From Hemicordylus capensis (taxonomy: Eukaryota > Chordata > Lepidosauria > Squamata > Cordylidae), in contig NC_069658.1 in assembly GCF_027244095.1 (NCBI RefSeq), forward strand, positions 262,516,687 to 262,580,686: a stretch of DNA of 64,000 nucleotides, given 5' to 3'. Made by a program: the position numbers and the translations under genes. Under the pieces are notes generated by a model, which saw only the letters and a list, made by a program, of their open reading frames with translations, was not told the origin of the DNA and made no database searches. Every line of letters begins with the position of its first letter. Positions within the stretch are counted from its first letter, which is position 1. Below, piece by piece: positions 12,735 through 23,811 of this stretch.

Positions 12735-13168
12735 CTGCTAACTGAGCAAAACTACACCTTTTAAAGTGTTGATTCTCTTAAATTTAGCAGGGGGAGAGCA
12801 ACTGGCCCTATCAAGCCCCAGCACAGCAGCCCTACAGTGGCTACTGCTGATATCTGCCTTATTTTTAAAATTTTAATTTTTACACTTCTATCCTGCTCTT
12901 TCTCCGAGGAGTTCAGAGTGGTGTACATGGTTATTTTTATCCTCACAACAACCCTGTGAGGTAGGTTAGGCTGAGAGATACTTGACTGGCCCAGAGTCAC
13001 CCAGTGAGTTTCATGGTTGAATGGATTTTCGAACCCGGGTCTTCCCAGTCCTAGTCCAACACTCTAACCACTACGTGAGCCCTTTGGGGACAGGGAGCCA
13101 TCTTAATTATGTATTTATTTTTCTATGTAAACCGCGTTGAAAACTTTGGTTGAAGAGCAGTATACAGA
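12735..13168 (+). repeat. L2-type tail element split by a SINE
   Basis: The left part (CCTGCTAACTGAGCAAAAC to about 12860) and right part (GTGAGCCCTTTGGGGACAGG at 13075 to 13168) together match the 120-357 element. The SINE lies between them. Confidence 0.75.
12861..13074 (-). mobile_element. tRNA-headed SINE inserted in an L2-type tail
   Basis: A reverse-strand copy of the L2-tailed SINE, from its tail (TTTACACTTCTATCCTGC) to its head (CTCTAACCACTACG). Confidence 0.8.
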
Positions 13169-13715
13169 GAAACCTCGTTATCCGTGGATTCATAATCTGC
13201 GGTCGAGTAAAAGGATCCTCAACGTTGGGCCCCCAGATGTTCTTGGACTTCAACTCCTATAATCCCCAGCCAAAGGCCACTGGGCCTGGGGATTATGGGA
13301 GTTGAAGTCCAAGAACATCTGGGGGCCCAACGTTGAGGATCCCTGGAGTAAAAGACACCTGACCTCGGCATATGCGGGGGGCAGGGGGGGAGACACATCA
13401 ACCTCACTTATGCCGGGTTGGAGGTGGCCAGAAATGGCTGCGGAGGTCATTTCCGGTCACCATTTTGTTTCTTGGAGCCACAAAATGGCTCCCTTTTTAA
13501 AAAACAGCGATTTTTAGCCACAGCAAAGCATGGTAAGGAGCTTCCCCCTGGATTTTGCCCCCAAATTTGGCCAAAATTTAGCATTTTTTCACATTTTCCC
13601 TGTGACAGGGAACCTACCCCCAATTCCCCATTGATACAATGCCTTGATATTTACGGCTTCTGTATCTGTGGTACAGCAGCGGAACAGAACCCCTGCAAAT
13701 AGCGAGGCCCTCCTG
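13169..13715. mobile_element. Tigger/pogo-like non-autonomous element containing a hAT-like MITE
   Basis: Ends CAGAGAAACCTCGTTATCC and GCGAGGCCCTCCTG are bounded by TA on both sides, as expected for Tc1/mariner-type insertion. The interior has no transposase ORF. A hAT-like MITE at 13213-13345 splits it. Confidence 0.7.
13213..13345. mobile_element. Palindromic hAT-like MITE with near-perfect arms
   Basis: Arms of about 57 bases (GGATCCTCAACGTTGGGCC against its complement) are almost exact, and the 8-bp target duplication GAGTAAAA (13205-13212, 13346-13353) is perfect. It looks young. Confidence 0.9.
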
Positions 13716-13903
13716 TATAAATATTTGTAGTTGTGTGTGTTTTTTTATATCAGGTGCCCTGTCTGATAAAGGACTTTTGAGTGAGTTCTCCTGATATTAA
13801 ACATTAGGGACAAATTGGGAATTGTGTTAGTGTACCACCAACCCTGTTGCCTAAATTACTTCCCAGTTGAGCTTGCAGATGCAATACTGCTGAGTGTGGT
13901 GTT

Positions 13904-14440
13904 TAAGATCTGAAGGTTATTAGTCCTTGTGGACTTTAGTATTCCCATCAAGGCCTCTTTGTCGGTTCAAGTCAGGACTTCCTGGGCTTCCAGTTTATTC
14001 CACCTGAGGAAGCAGGCCAGGTTCTTGGGGAAGTCCATGCCCCAACATGCTGCTTGGATTGCTTACCCCTCTTGACTTCTAAACAGGACTGGTTCCAGGG
14101 GGCCCTTGGCAAACTCCCCTGTATGGACCTGCTCCTATTTGGCTGGGCCCTGAGACAGGCCTTGACAAACTTTCTTTGGATCTAGGAGCCAACCAATAGA
14201 TACTTGACAAAATTACCAAATTTAGAGACAAACATTGTGGAGGGTGAGGGTGAACGGCTTCTCCTTATCCCCTTCCTTACTTAGAACAGAAACAAGGCTA
14301 CCTGGAGGAAATAGTTATTTAGGAACATAGGAAGCTGCCATGTACTGAGTCAGACTACTGGTCTGTCTAGCTCAGCATTGTCTTCACAGACTGGCAGCGG
14401 CTTCTCCAAGGTTGCAGGCAGGAATCTCTCTCAGCCCTAT
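13904..14440. repeat. Inverted near-identical copy of 61194-61730 (probable donor)
   Basis: The reverse complement of this 537-base segment matches 61194-61730 without gaps and with about four mismatches by eye. It covers the 3' half of the 5S-headed SINE (14327-14440) plus about 420 bases of flanking DNA. At this locus the SINE is continuous, so this is likely the source. Confidence 0.9.
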
Positions 14441-14632
14441 CTTGGAGAAGCCAGGGAGGGAACTTGGAACCTTCTGCTCTTCCCAGAGCGGCTTCATCCC
14501 CTGAGGGGAATATCTTGCAGTGCTCACACATCAAGTCTCCCATTCATATGCTACCAGGGCAGGCCCTGCTTAGCTATGAGTACAAGTCATGCTTGCTACC
14601 ACAAGACCAGCTCTCCTCTCCTCTTTATCTGA
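14327..14632 (-). mobile_element. SINE with 5S-rRNA-like head (5S-Sauria type)
   Basis: The complement begins GGAGAGCTGGTCTTGTGG, contains a 5S-like internal promoter (TAGCTAAGCAGG... GAATGGGAGAC), and ends in the GACTCAGTACATGGCAGC tail. Confidence 0.8.
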
Positions 14633-15494
14633 ATATCCTAGTCTAGATGCTGTGGTTAAATTTCTAAGGCTCCCTGGCACCTGGAACTTGTCAAGCCCTG
14701 CCCTGAGAGAATTGCTCTGCCACCACCATATAAAGGTTTTGAGCACAGATGTGGTCTCTGGAATCAGCAGTAGGTTCTCCAGAGGACCCTGGACCATCCA
14801 CAGCTGCCCAACAGTGCTGATCCCTGATAACAGCCCTGCTTCTAACAGCTAATTAGTTGAATGATGCTATCTGGATTAGTCAGCAGGGTAGTAAATGTGT
14901 CACTTGTAGGAGGAGCTATTACATCTGCATTAAGAGGCAGTAATAAAGTTCCTTAAACCTTTGCTGGACCCGGTTGACCTTCATAACTTATAGACTTGTT
15001 TCAGATCTACCATTTCTGGGCAAGGTACTTGAGCAGGTGTATTCTCCTGGATGAAGCTGATTTATCTAGATCCTTACTGGTCTGGTTTGGGGATGAAAAC
15101 TACATTAGTTGCTCTGGTTCATTACTTGTGCTGGGAGGATGGGAGAGTGTGACCTTGTTAATTCTTCTAGATCTCTTTTCGGCTTTCATTGTCATTTGCC
15201 ACAGGATCCTTCTGGAGCACCTTTTGTGGGTTGGAGGTTACATAGGAGGCACTCCATTGTGGCAGCTTTGCTCCTAAGCAGGGTGTGGGTTCAGAAGATG
15301 GTTCTGATGTATGTATGATGTATGTTCATCCACATACATGTTCAAGCTTTGCCATTTTTGGCTTATGAAAGCTGCCAGAGAAGCAACTATAAACTAGAGG
15401 AGTTCTTCTAGTTCCTCTAGAAGCAACTTGAGGAGTTGATACGTCTCTTGCTGAGGATGTAGTTCCATCCTGCCTTCAATTGGTAACTGTATGC

Positions 15495-15630
15495 CAGGGC
15501 TGCTCAACTTCGGCCCACCATCTGTTTTTGGACTACAACTCCCATACTCCCCAGCCACAGTGGCCCATAGCCAGAGATTATGGGAATTGTAGGCCAGTGT
15601 CTGCAGGAGAGACAAAATTGAGCAGCCCTG
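15495..15630. mobile_element. Palindromic hAT-like MITE, CAGGGCTGCTCAAC ends
   Basis: Ends CAGGGCTGCTCAAC and GAGCAGCCCTG, with a perfect 8-bp target duplication CTGTATGC (15487-15494, 15631-15638). Confidence 0.9.
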
Positions 15631-15639
15631 CTGTATGCA

Positions 15640-18197
15640 CTCTGCAGAAAAAGCCCCATGAGGGTGTGAGATGGGTCCTTCAGAGTGTAAGCTACTGGGG
15701 CATCTTTTTCTCTCAAGTCTTTGATCTATTCTTTTCTTTAAATTTCTCCTCTACATCCCATCTCCCTCATGAATTGTGATCCAGAGACCTCAAGTGCAAT
15801 TGTTTGGGTCTTCTTTTTATTTGCATGCTAGACAGGTCACAGGCCACCATAAGATAAGTCTCCTGTTTCTGGAGTCAGTCCTATTTTCTTGGATGATCCA
15901 ATCACTATTGATGTTGCTTGACCCCTCATGAAGATCCATAGGATTTCAGTTAAATGTCATCTGGCTGGGACTGAAAACAAGTGAGAAGAGAGAGTCATCA
16001 CCTGGGTTCTGGGGGGTTCTTACTCAAACCTCACACTGCATCCTTAACTGCTTCTAACTGTTGGCAAGCTGGCTGATGAAGGGGCTTTTTGTGCCCGATT
16101 GTTTAAGTATTTCTGTTCTGCTTTTCAGTCATAGAAACGCTTATTAATGCACTGAGGATGATGTCTTACATTGAAACTGTTTTGTTACCTCTGTGGTTTA
16201 GTGTGTTAAGTTTTAAACTTTTGAATGTTTTTAAACTTTTGGCTTATTGCGCATTAAAGAAGGCCATTGAAAAAGCTTTGCAGTGTGGAAATATGTATTT
16301 CATTGCCCTTATACTGTTTTATTAATGTTTTTAATAAAACATTAAAAAGAAGAAAACAGTACACTATCACAGATGAACAATATTACCAGCTTGTGCAGTG
16401 CCAAGTGCCTGCTAAAAGAATGTTTTTGCAGCTCCCTGGAAAGCAAATAGTGGGGGAGCTATTTTGTAGTGTTGTGTATTAGTGCTAAGTCCCCAGTGTT
16501 TGGTGAGTGAAACTCAGTGGAGGAACACTGACTCCCTAGAGTCAATATTTAATTTTCAGGCATCCCATCCAATTGAAGTAATTATGTATTCTATTTTGTC
16601 TGTCACTTGGAAGGCTTAAAGGAACTCTTCTCCCTGGATCCTGTTTTAAGGTGTGCCTATGCAGCTGCCAGTGGGTGTTGAGTCCCCACCACTCTGCATG
16701 TCAGTGAAAAATATTGCCTCTGCTCGTACCTTGCCAAGTCCCAGTTGTTCCGCTTTGTATGTGGCTGAGCCCAACAGTGACGTGAAGACCAAAGGTGTAG
16801 AACTCTGCACTCCATAGAAATCTGTCGCCAGGAAAAGCAAATCTTTCCATTGTACTGTGTATATCACATGGCATTCTTTGTTAACATCATGTCACTTCCT
16901 TATGTATATTAAAAAAGAACTAGCTTTACCTGCACAGAGCATCTGCACACTAGTACTGAGGTGGTGAGAGCTCCTTCCTCAGGCCGACCTTCCTCCCCAA
17001 TGCCAGGTCGAGCCATTTCGGGGCATTTGGGAGTCAGGTGGCCCGTGGGAGGAGCACTCACTGCCATCCCTGCCACACCCCGTCCGATACACTCCAGTGT
17101 GCCACACATTGCCTTAGCGTTTGATGGATAAGTAGATATATAGATATAGATAGTTATTACGGCTGGGCAGAAATTTGAGGAGACAAAAATGGGCAGGGGC
17201 ACCACTTGAAAAAGCATAAACACAAAAGAAACCCTTGGGTGCCTCATAAAATCCTTTATGGTGCCTGACATGCTTCAGATAAAAAAAGTTATTTCAGGGC
17301 TTAAGCATAAAGCAATGTTAAAACGATGCCAAAAACAACAAAATCCACTCATAGCAGCTCTACTCCTGTGGCCATGAGATGCGTGTTGTCATTTTGCCCC
17401 CCTTTTAAAATGCTTTTGCCCTGAACATGCCCTTGAAAAAAGATAACACTTTAAAATCCAAAATGCCTTGGGCTCAATAAAAGATTTTGTGAGGCACCTG
17501 AGGGTTCCCTCTCTGTGTCTCACTGGGTAGAAACATGCACAGGTTTTTTTCAGTGCAAACTCTGTGTGTCAGTTTTAGAAGAACTCCCACGTTTGTGTCT
17601 GAAGCTATTTTTCTGCAGAGGTGATTAACTGCCTGGTAGCAGTGAGTATACCTGGTGGCCGTTCTGTACAGAAAGTTTTCGGCTACCTGCTGGCAGGGTG
17701 TGCTAAGTGAGAATGCCAGGGCTTCACAATGGCTAAATATTGCACAAACTGTGTTCAGATCCACCTGCAGAAGTACATGCAATCCTGCAATTTTAAATAT
17801 GACTGGACTGGGATTCACACTGAGTGGAGCTTTAAGAAAGCTACTGATGCAGCTGCTAAGTAGCAAGGGCAAGAGGGGAGTCAAGAAGATTAGAGGATTA
17901 ATGCCTAAGGGATCAGCAGGAGCTGGGGTTGGGGGTTAGTTGCAGAGTGGGATGGGGTGTGAGATTGGAAGATTTATAGGTTGTCCATGCTGCAGCCCCA
18001 TAACAAAACTCGATTAAGGGACATTGGTTCTCTGTTGACCCATAGTCATGTACTTCTCCCCTGTGTCTCCTGTTTGCTCTCTTACATTCTTGAAACCTAC
18101 AGCAGCATAGTGAATCTTTTCCTTCATCTTTCTTAGCTTATGCACTTTGCCAGCATTTTCACTTTCCCCATAACTAGTAACATAGCAACTAATTAAC
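15640..18197. other. Gene-free interval with one decayed inverted repeat
   Basis: No gene is recognised. Two arms at about 17217-17262 and 17475-17520 are inverted relatives of each other (AGGCACC... GGGTTTC pattern), suggesting an old palindromic element of about 300 bases. Confidence 0.4.
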
Positions 18198-18198
18198 T

Positions 18199-18199
18199 A

Positions 18200-18233
<34 letters not shown>
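18199..18233. repeat. (ATT)n microsatellite at a SINE tail
   Basis: An ATT run marks the 3' tail of the adjacent reverse-strand SINE. Confidence 0.9.
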
Positions 18234-19121
18234 TATTCCATTTATATCTCGCTCTTACTCCAAGGAGCCCAGAGTGGTGCGCTACATACTTAAGTTTCTC
18301 TTTCACAACGACCCTGTGAAGTAGGTTAGGCTGAGAGAGAAGTGACTGGCCCAGAGTCACCCAGCTAGTATCTTTTTTTTCTTTTCCCGATTTCAAATTT
18401 TTATTAACTTTTAACAATAATAATAATAACCATAACAATCATAATAAACACAATTACAAAATTGACTTCCCACGCACCTCTTTTCATGATAACAACTATA
18501 AATTTTACCCTTATTATAAAATTAATTTTAAAAACCACAAATTTAAACTTTCCACCACCATTAATCTGCCCAACCTGCATTTCAAATATCAAATCCTGCT
18601 GTAAGATCCATAGTAGGAAAATAATTCTTTAAATAAACCAAAAAAGGTTCCCAATCTTCCTTGAAACATTCTAAACTTTGATCTCTAATCAGTGTTGTAA
18701 GTTTTGCCATTTCTGCATATTCCAAAATCTTTATCAGCCAATCTTCTTTTGAAGGCAGTTCATTGGTCTTCCATTTCTGTGCATATAATATTCTGGCCGC
18801 CGTAGAAGCATACATAAAAAAAGTTAAATTATTTATAGAAATTGCTCCTTGTGTTATTCCTAGCAGGAAGGATTCTGGCTTCTTAGGAAATGTCACTTTA
18901 AGTATCTTCTTCAATTCATTATATATCATGTCCCAATAGGCCTTAGCCCTCCCACAGGTCCACCACATATGAAAAAAAACTACCTTCAATATGCCCACAC
19001 TTCCAACATTTGTTTGAAACATTTTTAGAGTCACCCAGCTAGTATCATGGCTGAATGGGGATTTGAACTCGGGTCTCCCCGGTCCTAGTCCAGCACTCTA
19101 ACTACTATACCACGCTGGTTC
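18234..19121 (-). mobile_element. tRNA-headed SINE split by an L1 insertion
   Basis: The tail-side part is 18234-18372 and the head-side part 19027-19121. The parts overlap by the 20-base duplication made by the L1 insertion. Confidence 0.9.
18373..19026 (-). mobile_element. 5'-truncated L1 LINE insertion
   Basis: A 654-base reverse-strand insert with a T-run at its left (poly(A) side). The complement encodes the C-terminus of an L1 ORF2 protein: FHMWWTCGRAKAYW, the PESFLLGITQG stretch, RILYAQKWKTNELPS and YAEMAKLTTLIRDQS, open over about 150 codons. Flanking direct repeats AGAGTCACCCAGCTAGTATC at 18353-18372 and 19027-19046 are identical over 20 bases, the signature of target-primed reverse transcription. 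The exact duplication and open frame suggest a young insertion. Confidence 0.93.
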
Positions 19122-19377
19122 ATATGACAAGAGTTCTGAGCTGGAATGAATTTAAGGACTCTGCATTATTTGCTGTTGCAAAATTGGTAAAAATGATACC
19201 ATGAGAGACTGAACTATAGAACAAACTACAGCACTACCCTCTTACTGCAAGAATTGCTTTCTTCCATACATCCACTTTTGGAATACTTTAGTTTCTATGA
19301 CTATTGTTGTAGATCTCCAATGTATGGAAATCAGGTTAGGGATGTACTGCCCACCAAGGAACTCTTAGATAACTACC

Positions 19378-19490
19378 CGTGTTTCCCCGAAAATGTCTTA
19401 TATTAATTTTAGCCCCGCAAAAGGCACTAGGGCAATTAGCGGTACATCAGAAATTACTGCTAGGTCTTACTTTCGGGGAAACAGGGTATA
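19378..19490. mobile_element. Short Tc1/mariner-like palindromic element
   Basis: Inverted ends CCCGTGTTTCCCCGAAAA and TTTCGGGGAAACAGGG, bounded by TA. No coding potential. Confidence 0.6.
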
Positions 19491-21405
19491 TTACAGGAGG
19501 AGGCTTTCTTTGAATAGAATCCTGCTTTATAGCATGCATCACATAATTGTTACCGTGATTGGGTCCATTGCTGGTGATAGATAGCACTGAACCTTTGTAT
19601 GGAGCAAAAAGTGAGCTGGGGAATTACTAACCAGCAACAGGCCTAATGGGATTGTGCCTATCTAGGTGCAGTTGATCGTCTGGTTAGTAATGCCACTGAG
19701 ATCCAGGAAACAGCATTCCACTTGAACCAGAGTTCCTATCCCTGCCTGCCCTATCCTTTAAAGCAGTGAAGGTTGGCTTCAAAATATATAGCCTGTTGAA
19801 ATCTCAGAAGCTAGAGAAGAGTCTGAGCAAATCTTTCAATAGGCCTGGCATAAGGGCTAAGCTACCACTAATTGGTATAAGGGCATCTGTAATATTTTTT
19901 TTCCTTTTTCATTCCTTACTTAAGTAGCCTCAAAGAGAAACAAGTATGTGCTGAAGCTGCAGCTTCAAGTAATCTGGCTCAGGCTCATCACAGTCTAGAG
20001 TGACTACCATGGGCCATGTTGTCAGTGTTGCAAATGCGCCATTCAATTTTGTGGTTTCCCTCAAGAAATTAATTGTGACTGTTCTTACCCTGAAAGGGGA
20101 GCTTTCCGTACTTTGTTCTCCAAATGATCAAATTCTGCTTTCCAAATTATGCAAATGACAGTGCTACAAAATTATCTTGCATACAACTGCTCAAGTTACT
20201 TTCTTTCATTGGAATGCAAGCCCTCGAGGTTTGTGGAAGTGTGGCAAGGTGTTTTGAGTAAGGAAACGCCAGGACTTCATGCAGAAGGGGCATGAGATGT
20301 CTTCAGGTCTGTGTGCACTAGACCGCCCCACAAAAAGAAAAGCCCCAGCAATCCTACCAACACTTGATATTTTGAACTTAGCAAGAGAGTGACTCTTGCA
20401 ACCTGAAAGATTAGGGGTAGGATGGGGGTATGGTTTCCCGAGACTTGGGGAAAGAATGAGCTATGTTTTCATTCCTTTTTTGCTTGGTGGGGATTGAAAG
20501 CTGATTAGGGCATGAGGGAATTCCTGTCCCTGCCATCCTGTCTCTGCAAGCTGTAAAACACACACGCACACACTCCCCACACCTTCCCAACTTCCTTGCT
20601 GTGCAAATAGGGGAAATGTTGCTTTCATCCCCTTTAATATGGAGAATGGAAAGTTAGCAGTCTGGTAAGGTGGGTGGAGAGGCCTTTATTCAGGGCATAT
20701 GCAGTGGGGGGAGTGTGTGCAAGGGTGCTGCAGGTATCTTGACTGAAGGACTTCATTTAGCAAGGAGCTTATGCCGGGACAAAACTAAACATCCTTGGGT
20801 GTCTGCTGATATTAGTAATAGCCAATACTGGTTCAGAGGCAACAATTTTTTTTCTTTCCCCAGCCTATGAAGCACTATTTAGCAGAATTTGAAACTTGGG
20901 ATATTGTATTGCAAGGAAGATGTTTTGATACGTTTCAATTTTCTGTGGGTTTTCCCCACTCAGATGGGAAAGTACTGTGGCAAGAACAATCCTGATAGTA
21001 CTGATTTGCATGTTCATATTATGTGGATTTTCATTGCTAAACATAGATACTGTCTTTTTTTTTAAAAAGTAGCATTTTCTGTTCTCAGTATTGGATAGTA
21101 CAGCAATTACTGCGTTTGCCTGGTCCCCTCTGGTGAGAGACTTAATCAGGCAACCATGAATTACTACCTTAGACTCCTAAAAATGCACATTGGCTTGTAG
21201 CTTTTGTGGGCAGACCTGCAAAGCTTCCTCACTGAGTTGTGTGAGTGATGACCTTTCAGTGCAACTGCGGACTTTCTTACACAAATGACTTTTTCCCTAT
21301 GTAGAGCAATGATCCTACATAGGAGCCCAGTGAGAGACTGTCAAATGGGCACTGTCAGCTTGTCCCTGTGGTCATGTTAAGTGAACTAGTATGCACAGAC
21401 CTCTG
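19491..21405. other. Gene-free, mostly unique interval
   Basis: No gene or clear repeat is recognised. A short (CA) run occurs near 20560. Confidence 0.4.
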
Positions 21406-21413
21406 CTTTTCGC

Positions 21414-21860
21414 TAGTGGTGTTCACAGAACCGCACCTCCGCAGTCTGGTGCCGGGGTGGGATGTTCTTTAAGAGTAAGGGGGTGCATTTACCCCTCCCG
21501 GCACTCTTTTTTAAAAAAAACTTCTTGGGGCGGCAGCATACCTCCCTGCCGCCCCTGCCCCCATTTTCAGCCGGAAGTGGCTAGAAGTACCTCACCCACA
21601 TCCGACGTGTGCACGCACAGTACATCCGGCCACTTCTGGCCAAAAACAGGGGCAGGGGCAGCAGGGAAGTACACTGCCACCCCAAGACTTTTTTTTTTAA
21701 AGGAGCGCCGGCGGGGGGAAAGCGGCGGGAGGGGTAAGTGCACACCCTCCCGGCCCTTAAAGAACACCCCACCCCGGTGCTGAAACTTCGAACTGCTCCA
21801 CATTCGAACCGGTTCGGAGGCCTCCACAATGGCCTCCAGATTAGTTCATGCACATCCCTA
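21414..21860. mobile_element. hAT-type element, GGGATGTGCAC family, copy 3
   Basis: The right end ATGCACATCCCTA is intact and the left end TAGTGGTGTTCAC is decayed. The GC-rich interior is palindromic, so ORFs on both strands are not genes. Flanks match 5 of 8. Confidence 0.7.
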
Positions 21861-22385
21861 CTTTGAACAGGGCTATGGTTGCCCTGCTGACTGTTTTGGT
21901 CATGGCGCTACGTTCTTTCTTGTAAGAGAGCTTTGTACTTCATGTGGTTCAAGCATCCAGACATGTCTGTCACTTGTGCTTCCATAAACCATTGTTTCAC
22001 CGCCTTTTACCTTTTCTGAAATCATTTGAAGTAGAGGGTGGGAGCTAAGGTGGGGTGGCCTTCCAGGTTACTATGGGGCTGACGCAGTACTTTAAATAGA
22101 GGGAACATATTTGTGGATGTCACTTGTTGAACTGTCTGAGAACCACACTGAGGAGATCTTGGATGTCTTCCATTTAGTGCAGAATTGCACCTACCATTTG
22201 GGGATCTGGGTATATTCCCTGGCAGAATGCTTGAGCACTTAAACTATGGGGAATGAGGGGTTTGGTATAACTCTTTTCCCCACAGAGGGGCTGGTGAAGG
22301 GCCAGGAAGGAGGGGAGCAACCTGTGAAGCAGGTTGTTAGAGCGGTGATCTCCACTAACACTCTACTTTTCCCTTCCTTGTCCAG

Positions 22386-22461
22386 GTCCATGATAGCAGC
22401 ATAACCCCCATCCGAGGGAGAGAGCACTAGAAGACAGTGGGGGGGCCTGCGCCTGTGAAGG
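22386..22461 (+). other. MGAT1: MGAT1 5' UTR part of the terminal exon, with splice acceptor and a tiny upstream ORF
   Basis: A pyrimidine tract ending in CAG at 22383-22385 is a good acceptor, so the coding exon probably starts at 22386. Vertebrate MGAT1 typically has its whole CDS in one exon preceded by distant non-coding exons, and this fits. The 76-base leader holds a minimal upstream ORF, ATG ATA GCA GCA TAA, at 22390-22404, before the main start. The first exon and promoter cannot be fixed from sequence alone. Confidence 0.65.
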
Positions 22462-23811
22462 ATGCTGAAGAAAAGCAGCCTGGTTCTCTGGGGCGTGGTG
22501 CTTTTTGTGGCCTGGAATTCCCTGATCCTCTTCTTCCTGTGGACCCGGCCTCAGTCCTTCTCTGACCACAGCCACCTCACCGAAGAGGTTATCCGGCTGG
22601 CCGAGGACGCTGAGTTGGAACTGGAGCGCCAGAAGGACATCTTGCAGCAAATTTCCCGTTACAGTGCCCTCTGGAGCAGGAAGAAGGCTAATGAGGCTAA
22701 AATGCATCACATGTTGGATGCAGCATCTGCCCAGCCTTCCACGGCTGTTTCCTTGCCTCGTCGTCGTCAAGTCTCTGCAGACGCTATATTGCCAGTTGTG
22801 GTAATTGCCTGTGACCGCAGCACAGTCCGCCGTTGCCTAGACAAGTTGTTGCATTACCGTCCCTCAAAGACGCGGTTTCCCATAATTGTGAGCCAGGATT
22901 GTGGACACGAGGAGACAGCCAGAGTCATCGCCTCCTATGGAGATGCTATCATGCACATCAAGCAGCCCAACCTAAGTGACATCCCTGTGCCCACTGATCA
23001 CCGCAAGTTCCAGGGCTACTACAAGATTGCCCGGCATTATCACTGGGCTTTGAGCCAGGTCTTCCGGACCTTCAAGTACCAAGCAGCCATTGTGGTGGAA
23101 GATGACCTGGAAGTGGCTCCAGACTTTTTTGAATACTTCCAGGCAGCCTTTCCACTCCTGCTAATGGACCCAACTCTTTGGTGTATCTCTGCCTGGAATG
23201 ATAATGGCAAGGAACAGATGGTAGATGCTGCCCACCCGGAGCTTCTCTACCGTACGGATTTTTTCCCTGGCCTGGGTTGGCTTCTGCTTGCTGACCTGTG
23301 GGATGAGCTGGAGCCCAAGTGGCCCAAGGCCTTCTGGGATGATTGGATGCGGCAGCCTGAACAACGGCAGAGCCGTTCGTGCATCAGGCCTGAAGTGTCA
23401 CGCACTATGACTTTTGGCCGCAAGGGCGTGAGCCACGGTCAGTTCTTTGACCAGTACCTGAAGTTCATCAAGCTCAACGACCGCTTCGTGCCTTTCACCC
23501 AGATGGACCTTTCTTACCTCAAGAAGAATGAGTACGAGCACTCATTCCTGGCCCGGGTCTACAATGCCCCTGAGCTGCGGGTAGAAGAGCTTCAGGGTAA
23601 CCAACACCGGGAGTTGGGCACTGTCAGAGTGCAGTATACCACTCGTGACTCCTTCAAGGCCTTTGCAAAGGCCTTAGGTGTCATGGACGACCTCAAGTCA
23701 GGTGTGCCCCGTGCCGGCTACCGGGGCATTGTCAGCTTCCTTTACCGAGGCCGCCGTGTTTACTTAGCACCGCCTTCTGACTGGACAGGCTACGACCCCA
23801 GCTGGAGTTAG
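22462..23811 (+). CDS. MGAT1: Alpha-1,3-mannosyl-glycoprotein 2-beta-N-acetylglucosaminyltransferase (GnT-I)
   Basis: This complete single-exon ORF of 449 residues closely matches vertebrate GnT-I (445 residues in human). The enzyme transfers GlcNAc from UDP-GlcNAc to the alpha-1,3 mannose of Man5GlcNAc2 in the medial Golgi, the committed step to hybrid and complex N-glycans. It has type II topology: a short cytosolic MLKK, a membrane anchor at about residues 7-27, a stem to about 105, then the catalytic domain from VVVIACDRSTVRRCLDKLL. The metal-binding EDD lies at residues 213-215 (VVVEDDLEVAPDFF), and the likely catalytic Asp is residue 293 in AFWDDWMR, by alignment to rabbit Asp291. GRKGVSHGQFFDQ, MDDLKSGVPRAGYRGI and the C-terminal GYDPSW are all intact. 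The stem differs most from mammals. The start has A at -3, and no damage is visible. The call is secure. Confidence 0.98.
   Translation: MLKKSSLVLWGVVLFVAWNSLILFFLWTRPQSFSDHSHLTEEVIRLAEDAELELERQKDILQQISRYSALWSRKKANEAKMHHMLDAASAQPSTAVSLPRRRQVSADAILPVVVIACDRSTVRRCLDKLLHYRPSKTRFPIIVSQDCGHEETARVIASYGDAIMHIKQPNLSDIPVPTDHRKFQGYYKIARHYHWALSQVFRTFKYQAAIVVEDDLEVAPDFFEYFQAAFPLLLMDPTLWCISAWNDNGKEQMVDAAHPELLYRTDFFPGLGWLLLADLWDELEPKWPKAFWDDWMRQPEQRQSRSCIRPEVSRTMTFGRKGVSHGQFFDQYLKFIKLNDRFVPFTQMDLSYLKKNEYEHSFLARVYNAPELRVEELQGNQHRELGTVRVQYTTRDSFKAFAKALGVMDDLKSGVPRAGYRGIVSFLYRGRRVYLAPPSDWTGYDPSWS

Noticed and set aside
16155-16200. GATGATG motif resembling a box C/D snoRNA start
   Set aside because: No matching box D, terminal stem or host intron was found.
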